A stretch of DNA of 64,000 bases from Autumnicola psychrophila (GTDB lineage: Bacteria > Bacteroidota > Bacteroidia > Flavobacteriales > Flavobacteriaceae). The translations under genes were made by a program, and so were the position numbers. Within the stretch, counting starts at the first letter, position 1. Every line of letters begins with the position of its first letter. The notes under the pieces were generated by a model that was not told where the DNA came from, searched no databases, and saw nothing but the letters and a program-made list of their open reading frames with translations. Below, one piece after another: positions 17,522 through 26,583 of this stretch. The stretch covers positions 124,001 through 188,000 of the forward strand of contig NZ_JAVRHN010000005.1 in the NCBI RefSeq assembly GCF_031846645.1. Reading direction: 5' to 3'.

Positions 17522-20500
17522 TTAAGCGTCTGCTGTATTTCTCACTTTAGTTTGATACATCACGTTTGGCTTTGTGCCAAGATATTCCAACATGTGGTAC
17601 ATCCTTTCATCCTGCCTTTTTTCATATATCAAACTTTCTTCATCATTTACATCTCCAAATACAATTGCACCTTTATCACAAGCGAGGGAACATGCAGTCT
17701 GGAATTCTCCATCCTGAACAGGTCTTCCTTCCCTTTTCGCATCCAATATAGTTTTTTGGGTTCTTTGAATACATAATGAACATTTTTCCATTACTCCCCT
17801 GGACCTTACAGTAACATCAGGATTCAACACCATACGACCAAGATCATTGCTCATATGATAATCAAACTCTTCATTTTTGTTATATAGGAACCAGTTAAAC
17901 CTACGAACTTTATATGGACAGTTGTTAGCACAATATCTTGTACCCACACAACGGTTATAAACCATTTGATTTTGTCCCTGGCGACCATGAACAGTTGCCG
18001 CTACAGGACATACAGTCTCACAGGGAGCCTGGTTACAGTGCTGACACATTACCGGTTGGAATACTACCTGCGGATTATCTGCAGGCTGCTCCAGTTCAGC
18101 AAAAGTAGAAAGCGAACTGCCCAGACCAGACATATTCTCTTTAGTCTCTATATCTGTCCCGAAACCTTCATCTTCAGAAGCATAATATCTATCTATACGC
18201 AACCAGTGCATATCTCTCGATTTCCTTACTTCTTCCTTTCCTACTACCGGTACATTGTTCTCAACGTGACATGCGATAACGCAAGCTCCACAACCGGTAC
18301 AGGCATTAAGATCTATAGACATATTAAAATGATGACCAATACTACGGTCAAAATTTTCCCAAATATCGACCTCTGGCGAAGTAACCGGTGTTTCCTGGTG
18401 ATTTAAAGAAACTTCGGCAACAGGATTCCAGAAATGATAATCCTTTGTATTAAAAATTTCTAAGGTTGTCTCCTTTATAATATCACCTCTTCCCATAAGG
18501 GTGTTATGAAGCTGAACACATGCAAATTCATGAATACCCTCTACTTTTTCAATGCTAACGGTCTGAACAGAATTGAAATTTTCATAAAGAGGATAGGCAT
18601 TAACACCAACTTTCATTTCATCCTGTACAGCCTCAGTCTTACCATAGCCAAAAGCTAAAGCAACCGAACCTCTGGCCTGACCAGGTTGAATGTATACGGG
18701 AACGTTTTTTACAACAGTATCTCCAAGTGTAATATTAACTTTGCTTCCGTTTAGTCCACCATTAGAAACGTGATAATTCTCAAGCCCCATTTCCTCTGCG
18801 TCTATCCTGGAAATTTTAAGGTAATTATCCCATGATGCTCTCGTAAGAGGATCAGGCATTTCCTGAAGCCAGGGGTTGTTAGCCTGTTGGCCATCTCCCA
18901 TAGCAACAGAAGTATAAAGTTCTAATTCAAGACCTGCTCCTTCATCTATTGCCGAAGAAAGATTTCTTGCCGCAACAGAATCACTGTTCATTTCCGGTAA
19001 AGCTTCGGCAATATCACCCGCAGAAGCAAACTCAGAAGCTGCATCCAACTCAAAAGCTCCATCATGTAATCCCTGATTCCAACCTTCGGCACCCAAAGAT
19101 CCAGACCACATTTCTTTTAGATACTCGTAATAATTTTGAGAATTATCACTCCAGTTTAACAATGTATCCTGTAATTGTCTTGTATTAAAAAGCGGCCGTA
19201 TAGTTGGCTGCATCAAAGTAACATTTCTGGTTGTGAACTGAACATCCCCCCAACTTTCTAAATAATGTGGAGTTGGACCTACAAATTCACATAGTTTTGC
19301 TGTTTCATCTTCTTTAGATGCAAAGGCTACTGAAAGTTCTACGTTTTTAAGCCCCTCTACAAACTCCAAGGAATTAGGCAAACTGTAAACCGGATTTACA
19401 CCCGCGATAATTACAGCTCCAATATTACCTGCAGCCATATCATTCACAAGCTCAGTAACTGCAGTAGCGTTTCCCTGCCTTAGCATCCTGGGATTTTCAA
19501 CATCCATTACAGCACTTCCAAGGCTTTCATTTATTGCCAATGCTAATGATTGGGCATCATTATCAGGAATACCCGTAATTACAACCGCATTACTTCCTGC
19601 ACGTCTAAGTTGAGCAGCAGCTTTTACAACGATATCATCAAGTTCTGAAGGAAGGTTACTGGTAGAAGCACCATTTACAATATAACCATAAAGAGCAGCC
19701 ATTACTGCCTTTTGCTGAGATGGTTTTAAAGGAACACGCTTATCGGCATTCGCACCAGACAAACTCATATTGGCTTCAAACTGAATATGTCTTGACATTT
19801 TTCCATCTTTAGGAATACGGCCAAGAGCATACTTAGAATCATATCCACCACCATTCCAGTCCCCTAAGAAATCGGCACCAACAGAAACAATAGTTTCAGC
19901 CCTCGAAAAATCATAAGCCGGTAATGCGCGTCTTCCATATCTAGCCTGAAATGCATTTAGAGCAGCATCTTCAGAAACAGCATCGTAGACCACATGCCTT
20001 ACATTACCGTATTTCTCTGAAAATTCACTAATGATTCGCGCCGTAGATGGACTTGCAAAAGTTGGGGTAAGCAAAGCGATTTCCCCACTAACATTATCTA
20101 ATCTTCCTTTTACTGAACTATCAAATTCCTCCCAGGAGATATTTTGTCCTTTAGCCTTGGGATTTTTGAGCCTTTTTCTATCATAAAGTGATAATACTGA
20201 AGCCTGTACCCTTGCATTCGCGCCGGTATTAGCCATGGTATTAACCTCAATCTTTATAGGCCTTCCTTCCCGGGTCTTTACAAGAACCCCGGCGAAATCG
20301 AAACCATCGGCCATCGTAGTAGCGTAGTAATTTGCGCTACCAGGAACAATTCGTTCCGGCTGCACTACATAAGGTATAGATTTAACAACAGGTCCTTCAC
20401 AGGCTGCAAGCGTTGCTGCTGCAGTACTAAAACCAACATACTTAAGAAAGTCCCTTCTTGATGTTTTAGAACTTTCGAGAGAGTTTTTATCTCCCAAAAA

Positions 20501-20611
20501 TTCATCAACCGGTATTTCCTCAACAAATTCCTTCTGTTGTAGTGCCTCAACAATAGAACTGTTCTTATCCAGTTCCTCAACACTTGTCCAGTATTTTTTG
20601 TTTGATGACAT
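17522..20611 (-). CDS. actB: Alternative complex III Fe-S subunit ActB (molybdopterin-like plus ferredoxin domains)
   Basis: ActB carries the iron-sulfur chain of alternative complex III on the periplasmic face. The 1029 residues begin with a cytoplasmic segment and then a Tat-like signal starting at about residue 50 (KTSRRDFLKYVGFSTAAATL, followed by AACEG). Residues about 75-740 resemble a molybdopterin oxidoreductase domain that in this family carries no molybdenum. Residues about 755-1000 hold the cluster domain, with CTGCGACVIACHVENN, CQHCNQAPCETVCPVAA, RYCANNCPYKVRRFNW and CSLCIQRTQ plus CSLACDKGAI. These groups together coordinate several [4Fe-4S]/[3Fe-4S] clusters. The gene is 55 bases downstream of actA. 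Confidence 0.96.
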   Translation of the reverse strand: MSSNKKYWTSVEELDKNSSIVEALQQKEFVEEIPVDEFLGDKNSLESSKTSRRDFLKYVGFSTAAATLAACEGPVVKSIPYVVQPERIVPGSANYYATTMADGFDFAGVLVKTREGRPIKIEVNTMANTGANARVQASVLSLYDRKRLKNPKAKGQNISWEEFDSSVKGRLDNVSGEIALLTPTFASPSTARIISEFSEKYGNVRHVVYDAVSEDAALNAFQARYGRRALPAYDFSRAETIVSVGADFLGDWNGGGYDSKYALGRIPKDGKMSRHIQFEANMSLSGANADKRVPLKPSQQKAVMAALYGYIVNGASTSNLPSELDDIVVKAAAQLRRAGSNAVVITGIPDNDAQSLALAINESLGSAVMDVENPRMLRQGNATAVTELVNDMAAGNIGAVIIAGVNPVYSLPNSLEFVEGLKNVELSVAFASKEDETAKLCEFVGPTPHYLESWGDVQFTTRNVTLMQPTIRPLFNTRQLQDTLLNWSDNSQNYYEYLKEMWSGSLGAEGWNQGLHDGAFELDAASEFASAGDIAEALPEMNSDSVAARNLSSAIDEGAGLELELYTSVAMGDGQQANNPWLQEMPDPLTRASWDNYLKISRIDAEEMGLENYHVSNGGLNGSKVNITLGDTVVKNVPVYIQPGQARGSVALAFGYGKTEAVQDEMKVGVNAYPLYENFNSVQTVSIEKVEGIHEFACVQLHNTLMGRGDIIKETTLEIFNTKDYHFWNPVAEVSLNHQETPVTSPEVDIWENFDRSIGHHFNMSIDLNACTGCGACVIACHVENNVPVVGKEEVRKSRDMHWLRIDRYYASEDEGFGTDIETKENMSGLGSSLSTFAELEQPADNPQVVFQPVMCQHCNQAPCETVCPVAATVHGRQGQNQMVYNRCVGTRYCANNCPYKVRRFNWFLYNKNEEFDYHMSNDLGRMVLNPDVTVRSRGVMEKCSLCIQRTQKTILDAKREGRPVQDGEFQTACSLACDKGAIVFGDVNDEESLIYEKRQDERMYHMLEYLGTKPNVMYQTKVRNTADA

Positions 20612-20666
20612 ATATATCTAAATATTAACTTCTAAATTAAACCTGCTCTTCAGCAGAAAAAACATT

Positions 20667-22025
20667 TTAATAATGGCATTTACCACATTCTATTCCACCT
20701 AAATCAGCAGCAGTAACTTCTTCTACTCCATACTTTTTAGCCAATTCTTCATGGATTTTCTCGTAATATTCATTGCCCACCATATTCACCTTAGTCTCAC
20801 GATGACAATTTACACACCATCCCATTGTTAAAGGCGCATGCTGATACATCACCTCCATTTCTTCAACAGGACCATGACAGGTTTGGCATTGTGTCCCCTG
20901 CACCGTCACGTGCTGGGAATGATTAAAGTATGCAAAATCCGGAAGGTTGTGCAAACGAACCCACTTCACAGGTTTTGCTTCACCGGAATATGTTCTGGAG
21001 CCAGGCTCCCAACCTGTCGCTTCATAAAGTTTAGCAATTTCTTTATCGTAGAATTCCTTTGAAAATTCTGCAGTTGCAGTTTCAGGAGCCACTTCAGAAA
21101 TAGATTTATGACAGTTCATACACACATTCAAAGAAGGTATTCCTGATGTTTTTGAAGTACGCGCAGAAGAGTGACAGAATTTACACTCTACCTGATTATC
21201 TCCGGCATGAATTCTATGCGAGAAATGAATTGGCTGGATTGGCTGGTAACCTTGATCTACTCCAACCTGCATCATATATCCATATCCATAATATGCAACA
21301 CCAAGCAGCACTACCACAGCAAGCACCACCACAAGGAACTGGTTTTCCACAAAAGATTTATATAACGGCTTTCTTTTCGGTTTCTCCGGAATTACCACGC
21401 CACTTGCGGCTGCAAAATTTCTAAGCGTTTTATTAACAAGAAAAAGTACCACCAACAGCATTAGGAGCACAAAGGCAAGAACACCTAAAATCAAGTTAGT
21501 TGAAACTCCCTGACCCCCACCAGCACCAGCCTCTGCACCAGCCTGCTGGGCTGAAGCCGGGGCTTCTGGTTTTGGCTGCTCTACATAAGCTAAAATATCA
21601 TTAATCTGTGTTTCTGTCAATTGAGGAAAAGGAGGCATCACTGTCTCGTTATACTCCTCAAAAACAGCCACAGCTTCAGCATCTCCAGAAGCAATAAGAT
21701 TAGTGCTATTATGAATCCACTGGTAAAGCCAATCCATGTCACGTCTTTCAGTAACACCGTTAAGGGCCGGGCCTATAGATTCAGAATAGGGTTTATGACA
21801 TGCAGCACATAAAGAATTAAACAGAGACTTACCATTGGCCGGGTCTCCCAATCCACCAGTAGCCGCAGCGGCTCCCGCAGTTTGCTCCTCACCCTGGACC
21901 TGCTCCTGAGAAGCATCGGCCGAAGTGTCATCCTGTGCAATTCCAGTAACTGTAAACGATAAGAAAAACGCTACGCTTAAGAGCAGCAATCGTGAAGTTG
22001 AATGGCGGTATTTCACCTTTTTCAT
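20667..22025 (-). CDS. actA: Alternative complex III multiheme cytochrome ActA, six heme sites
   Basis: ActA is the multiheme cytochrome c subunit of alternative complex III. Its 452 residues comprise a signal peptide (residues 1-30), an N-terminal monoheme cytochrome c domain with CAACHKPYSESIGPALNGV (first cysteine at residue 73) and a methionine segment ETVMPPFPQL, an Ala/Gly-rich linker, and two transmembrane helices (about 175-197 and 229-250). A C-terminal domain carries five more CxxCH sites: CKFCH, CMNCH, CQTCH, CVNCH and the C-terminal CGKCH. Classic ActA is pentaheme; here an extra cytochrome domain is fused in front, giving six. It is the first gene of the operon. Confidence 0.95.
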   Translation of the reverse strand: MKKVKYRHSTSRLLLLSVAFFLSFTVTGIAQDDTSADASQEQVQGEEQTAGAAAATGGLGDPANGKSLFNSLCAACHKPYSESIGPALNGVTERRDMDWLYQWIHNSTNLIASGDAEAVAVFEEYNETVMPPFPQLTETQINDILAYVEQPKPEAPASAQQAGAEAGAGGGQGVSTNLILGVLAFVLLMLLVVLFLVNKTLRNFAAASGVVIPEKPKRKPLYKSFVENQFLVVVLAVVVLLGVAYYGYGYMMQVGVDQGYQPIQPIHFSHRIHAGDNQVECKFCHSSARTSKTSGIPSLNVCMNCHKSISEVAPETATAEFSKEFYDKEIAKLYEATGWEPGSRTYSGEAKPVKWVRLHNLPDFAYFNHSQHVTVQGTQCQTCHGPVEEMEVMYQHAPLTMGWCVNCHRETKVNMVGNEYYEKIHEELAKKYGVEEVTAADLGGIECGKCHY

Positions 22026-22117
22026 ATTATAAGTTGAATTAACGTCTAAACTTTGGTACGGTTTTTCTACTCCTTAAAAGCAATAAAATTAAGTATCCGT
22101 ACCTTGAAATTCGTGCA

Positions 22118-22125
22118 CAAAAGTA
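22118..22125 (-). promoter_or_regulatory. Putative -7 box of the act-cox operon
   Basis: Read on the minus strand the sequence is TACTTTTG, an exact match to the Bacteroidota -7 consensus TAnnTTTG. It lies about 93 bases upstream of the actA start. No good -33 TTG was found at the usual distance, so the assignment rests on the -7 box and position alone. Confidence 0.45.
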
Positions 22126-22223
22126 ATATATAAAGTGCATTTAAGGAATGTTACAGATGTGTTAATCGATAATTTATATTTGTTCTAAATAATAAATTAA
22201 GATGCGTTTAAATTATTTAGCTT

Positions 22224-22231
22224 TACCTTTG
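22224..22231 (+). promoter_or_regulatory. Putative -7 box of the SPOR-domain gene
   Basis: TACCTTTG matches the TAnnTTTG consensus and lies 17 bases before the ATG at 22249. A -33 TTG at proper spacing is not obvious. Confidence 0.42.
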
Positions 22232-22248
22232 TCTTAAATGTAATAATT

Positions 22249-22638
22249 ATGCAAAAATTATCCCGAAATAACCTGATATTCACCTGCTTTTTGACTGCAG
22301 TTTCGTATGCAAATCTTTCAGCTCAAAATGCAGAGATTAATATTAATCAGGATGAAAAAATTTCAAAACTTTTGGAATTAAAAACTGAAATGTCTGAAGA
22401 AAATAAAATTGGGGATCGATATAAGATACAATTATTCTACGGAGACAATAAAGAGGCCAGTGAAGTGTTCAAGGATTACGAAACCAAGTACACTTATCCG
22501 GCAATGATCGATTATGAAACCCCAAATTATAAAGTATATGTAGGTAATTTCCGTAACCGACTTGAAGCAGACAGAGCATTAAGAGAAATTAAGGAAAATT
22601 TTCCCGGAGCTTTTATCCCGAAGCCAAAAAGGAGATAA
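22249..22638 (+). CDS. Secreted SPOR-domain protein
   Basis: This 129-residue protein has an N-terminal signal peptide (NLIFTCFLTAVSYANLSAQN) and one C-terminal SPOR domain. The SPOR signature is visible in GDRYKIQLFYGDNKEASEVF, YKVYVGNFRNRLEADRALRE and IKENFPGAFIPKPKRR. SPOR domains bind glycan strands that have lost their stem peptides, and so collect at division sites or places of wall turnover. It is transcribed divergently from the act operon and stands alone, with 186 bases of unremarkable AT-rich sequence before the next (convergent) gene. Confidence 0.9.
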   Translation: MQKLSRNNLIFTCFLTAVSYANLSAQNAEININQDEKISKLLELKTEMSEENKIGDRYKIQLFYGDNKEASEVFKDYETKYTYPAMIDYETPNYKVYVGNFRNRLEADRALREIKENFPGAFIPKPKRR

Positions 22639-22824
22639 TCTTTCTTAATATAAAAAGATTCTATCCCCAAAGTGTATAAAGTTTAAATAACAGAGATTAG
22701 ACTTTTTAAAATCTGACCCGTTTTTTATAGATCGAAAGGAACTGATTTAATATAATACCTCAATTCCTGATAGGCACCGACCACTTTTTAGTAACTTCCC
22801 TTGTAGAGATAGCTTTTTACATTC

Positions 22825-23958
22825 CTATTTTAAAAATTCAATAATCGCATTGGTAATATATGTAATCTGATCGTCTTCAAGCTCCGTATGCATCGGCAAG
22901 GAAATCACCTCTTTTACCAGTTGATTCGTCACGGGAAAATCTGCTTCATTATACCGCTCATCGGCATAAGCTTTCTGCTTATGTAAAGGAATAGGATAAT
23001 ACACTCCGCACGGAATTTCCTTTTCCTGCAAATGCTTTACCAGCTCATCCCGTTTTCCATTGGTGATCTTCAGGGTATATTGATGAAAAACATGGGTATC
23101 AGGCTCACCTTCCCTTACCGGAATTTCCAGAAATTGCTGCCCTTTTAGCGCTTCATCATACTTTTCTGCAGCTTCCCTGCGGGCTTCATTATAATAGTCA
23201 AGCCTGGGGAGTTTTGCACGTAGCACAGCGGCTTGCAAACTGTCCAGTCTGGAATTTACGCCCACAACATCATGGTGATACCGCTCATACATTCCGTGGT
23301 TTACAATTCCTCTTATCGTATGTGCTAAACCATCATTATTGGTAAAAATAGCACCGCCATCACCATAACAACCTAAATTTTTCGACGGAAAAAATGAAGT
23401 TGCGGCCACATCTCCAATTGCACCTGCCTTTACTTTTCCGTTTTTCCCCGAATGATAATTTGCGCCAATCGCCTGCGCATTATCTTCAATCACGTAAAGA
23501 TTATGTTCCCTGGTAATTTCCATGATAGCGTCCATATTTGCCGTTTGTCCAAACAGGTGCACCGGCACAATAGCTTTTGTTCTTGGTGTAATTGCTTTCC
23601 TTATGGCTTCAGGATCTATATTAAAGGTATCCTGCTCTACATCTACCAGCACCGGAGTTAACTGAAGCAGCGCGATAACCTCTACTGTTGCAGCAAAAGT
23701 GAAATCTGCGGTTATTATTTCGTCACCGGGTTTAAGATCAAGGCCCATCATGGCAATTTGTAAAGCATCTGTCCCATTAGCACAGGGGATCACGTGCTTT
23801 ACCCCCAGATAATCTTCCATTTCCTTCTGAAAGTTCTGAACTTCAGGGCCGTTAATAAATGCCGTAGATTCAAGAATTTCCTGGAAAGAATTGTTTACTT
23901 CACCTTTTATAGCTTCATATTGACCTTTAAGGTCAACCATTTGTATCTTTTTCATCAT
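22825..23958 (-). CDS. DegT/DnrJ/EryC1/StrS-family sugar aminotransferase
   Basis: This PLP-dependent aminotransferase belongs to the family that makes amino sugars for surface polysaccharides from nucleotide-linked keto-sugars. Counted from the ATG at 23958 it has 377 residues. The family pattern is clear: PCANGTDALQIAMMGLDLKP, GDEIITADFTFAATVEVIAL, VPVHLFGQTANMDAIMEI, YVIEDNAQAIGA and the PLP-lysine segment TSFFPSKNLGCYGDGGA. The ATG at 23955 or 23958 is preferred over a TTG at 23976. The substrate sugar is not identifiable from sequence. It is divergent from waaA, so a role in lipopolysaccharide or surface glycan synthesis is plausible. Confidence 0.92.
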   Translation of the reverse strand: MMKKIQMVDLKGQYEAIKGEVNNSFQEILESTAFINGPEVQNFQKEMEDYLGVKHVIPCANGTDALQIAMMGLDLKPGDEIITADFTFAATVEVIALLQLTPVLVDVEQDTFNIDPEAIRKAITPRTKAIVPVHLFGQTANMDAIMEITREHNLYVIEDNAQAIGANYHSGKNGKVKAGAIGDVAATSFFPSKNLGCYGDGGAIFTNNDGLAHTIRGIVNHGMYERYHHDVVGVNSRLDSLQAAVLRAKLPRLDYYNEARREAAEKYDEALKGQQFLEIPVREGEPDTHVFHQYTLKITNGKRDELVKHLQEKEIPCGVYYPIPLHKQKAYADERYNEADFPVTNQLVKEVISLPMHTELEDDQITYITNAIIEFLK

Positions 23959-24052
23959 CTTTTTATTGTCCAACAAAAATACGAAATATCAGCCCTACAG
24001 CCAATGCAATTTTTAGGAAAGGCCTATTTTAGCGCTATTAAAGAAAATCGTT

Positions 24053-25288
24053 TTGTATATCCTTTATAATATTCTTGTTGGCTTAACTGAACTCTTCTTG
24101 CCGATAATTGCCATTTTTAAGCCCCGGCTTAAATTATTTGTGGAGGGCCGGAAAGATGTTTTTGATAAACTGAAGGTCGAAATTAGGCAAAATGACCGGG
24201 TGATCTGGTTTCATGCTGCTTCCCTTGGCGAATTTGAACAGGCAGTTCCGGTAATTGAAATGATGAAGGCTGAAATGCCTGATAGGAAGATCCTAGTCAC
24301 ATTTTTTTCTCCTTCAGGTTACGAAAACAAGAAAAAACATCCTTTAGCTGATGTTATTACCTACCTTCCGATGGATTCGGCTAAAAAAGTTGAAAAATTT
24401 CTAAATATTGTCTCTCCGGAGCTCGTTTTCTTCGTGAAATATGAAATTTGGCCAAATTATTTAAAGGAATTACGTAAACGGAATATCCGAACGTTTCTTA
24501 TTTCGGGTGCTTTCAGGGAAAATCAGGTTTTCTTTAAGGAATACGGTGGCTGGATGCGTAAATCGCTACGAAGCTTTGAGCACGTTTTTGTTCAGAATGA
24601 AGCTTCTGAAGCATTGCTTAAAAAGCACAATTTCAATAATGTGACTATCAGTGGAGACACAAGATTTGATCGTGTTTCGCGACAAATAGAGTACGACAAC
24701 AAATTAGCTTTTATAGAAGAATTCCTTCAGGATAAATTATGTCTTGTCGCCGGAAGCACCTGGCCGGAGGATGAAGAATTGCTGCTGGATTACATTAATT
24801 CTGCTTCAGAAAAGGTGAAGTTTATTATTGCGCCGCACGAAATAAAAGATGAAAAGATCAGTGAATTTCAGAAAAAGCTAAAAGGATCTTCTGCACGATA
24901 CTCTGAAGATCAAAAGGATTTGTCTGCTTTTGATGTTCTAATAATTGACACCATTGGCCTGTTAGGGAAAATTTATAGTTATGCAGATGTTGCTTATGTA
25001 GGTGGTGCCGCGGGAAATTCCGGACTACATAATATACTTGAACCCGCTACATTTGGTGTTCCTATTGTTATTGGATCAAACTTTTCAAAATTCCCTGAAG
25101 CAATAAAACTTCAGCAACTCGCCGGACTTTTTTCTGTTGAAACTCCCCGGGAAGCTTCATCTGTATTTCAAATATTAATTAACGATGAAACTTTCCGAAG
25201 AAAAACCGGAATGATTTCCGGTCATTTCATCAATAGTAATACAGGTGCTACAGCCGCAATTCGTGATTATCTTTTCAATAAAAGCTAA
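24053..25288 (+). CDS. waaA: 3-deoxy-D-manno-octulosonic acid transferase (Kdo transferase)
   Basis: WaaA (KdtA) transfers Kdo from CMP-Kdo to lipid A precursor at the inner membrane, the first step of lipopolysaccharide core assembly. The 411 residues fit. The N-terminus (YILYNILVGLTELFLPIIAI) is the membrane-associating segment; WFHAASLGEFEQAVPVIEMM and LVTFFSPSGYENKK follow, and the C-terminal half contains LVAGSTWPEDEELLL and DVAYVGGAAGNSGLHNILEP, typical of GT30. The only suitable start is TTG at 24053; no ATG precedes the conserved N-terminus. A run TATTTTAG 27 bases upstream resembles a -7 box. Confidence 0.95.
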   Translation: MYILYNILVGLTELFLPIIAIFKPRLKLFVEGRKDVFDKLKVEIRQNDRVIWFHAASLGEFEQAVPVIEMMKAEMPDRKILVTFFSPSGYENKKKHPLADVITYLPMDSAKKVEKFLNIVSPELVFFVKYEIWPNYLKELRKRNIRTFLISGAFRENQVFFKEYGGWMRKSLRSFEHVFVQNEASEALLKKHNFNNVTISGDTRFDRVSRQIEYDNKLAFIEEFLQDKLCLVAGSTWPEDEELLLDYINSASEKVKFIIAPHEIKDEKISEFQKKLKGSSARYSEDQKDLSAFDVLIIDTIGLLGKIYSYADVAYVGGAAGNSGLHNILEPATFGVPIVIGSNFSKFPEAIKLQQLAGLFSVETPREASSVFQILINDETFRRKTGMISGHFINSNTGATAAIRDYLFNKS

Positions 25289-25355
25289 CCGTAAAAATTC
25301 GATTAAATTATTCTGATTTATTTAACACTTTTGGTGCTATAATTTAGCATCAAAT

Positions 25356-25388
25356 TTGACTTTCGTGTACATTACATAATTAGCTTTG
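25356..25388 (+). promoter_or_regulatory. Promoter of the acidic lipoprotein pair
   Basis: TTG at 25356-25358 and TAGCTTTG at 25381-25388 are separated by 22 bases. Both boxes and the spacing fit the Bacteroidota promoter (TTG, 17-23 bases, TAnnTTTG). The start codon follows 29 bases later. This is the best-formed promoter seen in the window. Confidence 0.65.
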
Positions 25389-25417
25389 ATGAATAATAAC
25401 AAAAACATCATTTAATT

Positions 25418-25714
25418 ATGAAAAGACTAATTTTAATTATCGCCATGTTCTTTACCCTTAGTACAGTCTTTACTTCCTGCCGTGAGGTTAATGAAGAAGA
25501 AAATGAAATGGAAATGGAAATGGAACGCGAAGAGATGGAGCATGAAATGGATGCAGATGATGACCTGGACCGTATGGGAGAAGAAATAGAAAATGCTGCT
25601 GAGGAAACCGGCGATGCTATTGAAAAAGGCGCACGGGAAACTGGAGATGCCATAGAAGAAGGCGCTAACCAGGTAGAAAATGAATTGGATGGGGATCCAA
25701 CAGACGATAATTAA
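25418..25714 (+). CDS. Small acidic lipoprotein, unknown function
   Basis: This 98-residue protein has a lipoprotein signal (LILIIAMFFTLSTVFTSCRE, cysteine at residue 23). The mature part is very acidic and repetitive. A Glu/Met run (residues 26-50) is followed by an approximate 11-residue periodicity, EIENAAEETGD, AIEKGARETGD, AIEEGANQVEN, which suggests an amphipathic surface helix. No known domain was recognised. The next gene (25732) codes for a shorter protein with the same signal and the same type of helix, so the two are probably paralogues in one transcript between the promoter at 25356 and the terminator at 25891. Confidence 0.8.
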   Translation: MKRLILIIAMFFTLSTVFTSCREVNEEENEMEMEMEREEMEHEMDADDDLDRMGEEIENAAEETGDAIEKGARETGDAIEEGANQVENELDGDPTDDN

Positions 25715-25731
25715 TATTTAAAACCAATCAT

Positions 25732-25884
25732 ATGAAAAAATTAATGCTAATACTTGCACTTGTATGTTCTACCGGTGTTTTTACATCATGCAGAGAAGAA
25801 AAATCGGGCGTTGAAAGAGCCGCAGACGATATTGAAGACGCTGCCGATGATGTGGGAGACGCTGTAGAAGATGCTACAGACTAG
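25732..25884 (+). CDS. Very small acidic lipoprotein (50 residues), paralogue of the preceding gene
   Basis: ATG at 25732 opens a 50-residue reading frame ending at TAG 25882-25884. The signal is KKLMLILALVCSTGVFTSCR (lipobox cysteine at residue 20), and the mature part is only about 31 residues, EEKSGVERAADDIEDAADDV followed by GDAVEDATD. Signal and repeat type match the upstream protein. It starts 17 bases after that gene and is followed immediately by a strong terminator, which supports real expression. Function is unknown. A small lipid-anchored helical protein responding to envelope or osmotic stress is a guess from composition only. Confidence 0.75.
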   Translation: MKKLMLILALVCSTGVFTSCREEKSGVERAADDIEDAADDVGDAVEDATD

Positions 25885-25890
25885 GTAATA

Positions 25891-25936
25891 AAGAGACTGC
25901 CTGAAAATTGCAATTTTCAGGCAGTCTCTTTTTTTT
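25891..25936 (+). terminator. Perfect palindromic terminator
   Basis: A perfect 20+20 base inverted repeat (25891-25910 with 25911-25930; left arm AAGAGACTGCCTGAAAATTG) is followed by a run of T to 25936. It ends the lipoprotein transcript and could also act on the convergent gene that ends at 25961, although the minus-strand U-tract is weaker. Confidence 0.9.
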
Positions 25937-25960
25937 GATAGGATCCTGCAAAAACCGGGA

Positions 25961-26482
25961 TTATTTTTCTGGGGGATAGTTCTTTAATGCTTTCTGTAAC
26001 ACTTTATCAAATAGCGCCTGTCGTTGTTCCGGACTGGCATTAGGATTAAACTTAACATCTACCACTGCCTGCCATACAAGACTGTCTTTTTCTTGGTCTA
26101 TAAAATCTATAGTCATTTTAAGGTAATTTTCAGGACCTCCAATTGGTATTCCGCCGGATACACCAACTCCCATATTGCCTCCACCGCCTCCAACTCCAAG
26201 GCCAATACTGTTCCCACTCTGTTGCTGAAATCTTTCAGTATAAACATTTACAAAAATATCAGGATTATCTACTGTGGAAAAGCCTTTTTGCTGCATCGCA
26301 TTATCCAGTGCTCTTATTAGCCTTGCTTCATCCAGCTGGCTTAATCCTGAACGAAAATCGGGAAAAAGTGCGTAAGTAGAATAATTGTTAAAACTTGCAG
26401 TCTCATCGTAATCGTAAGCAATTTTTGGAACATTGCAGCTTGCAAAAAGCACACAGATAAACAGAATTTTCATTATTCTCAT
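25961..26482 (-). CDS. DUF4136-family lipoprotein
   Basis: Counted from the ATG at 26482 this is a 173-residue lipoprotein. The start at 26482 or 26473 gives a short normal lipoprotein signal (MKILFICVLFASCN), whereas longer in-frame extensions put charged residues in front. The mature part begins YDYDETASFNNYSTYALFPD and contains DEARLIRALDNAMQQKGFST, a glycine-rich stretch (GLGVGGGGGNMGVGVSGG) and a segment ending DSLVWQAVVDVKFNPNASPE, all characteristic of DUF4136. These proteins are common in Bacteroidota envelopes and have no assigned function. It is monocistronic and convergent with the acidic lipoproteins. Confidence 0.88.
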   Translation of the reverse strand: MRIMKILFICVLFASCNVPKIAYDYDETASFNNYSTYALFPDFRSGLSQLDEARLIRALDNAMQQKGFSTVDNPDIFVNVYTERFQQQSGNSIGLGVGGGGGNMGVGVSGGIPIGGPENYLKMTIDFIDQEKDSLVWQAVVDVKFNPNASPEQRQALFDKVLQKALKNYPPEK

Positions 26483-26583
26483 ATTATAAATATTTAAAGG
26501 ATAAATTTTAATTTTTCCCGCCATGCGGAATTGATCTAAAGTTAATCAAAAACTATCCCGAAAATGAAAATATGATGAACGGT

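Noticed and set aside
24091..24140. A sixth match to the intergenic motif (GCCGATAATTGCCATTTTTA)
   Set aside because: It falls inside the conserved N-terminal coding sequence of waaA (LPIIAIFKPRL), so the resemblance may be due to the protein sequence; it was not counted.
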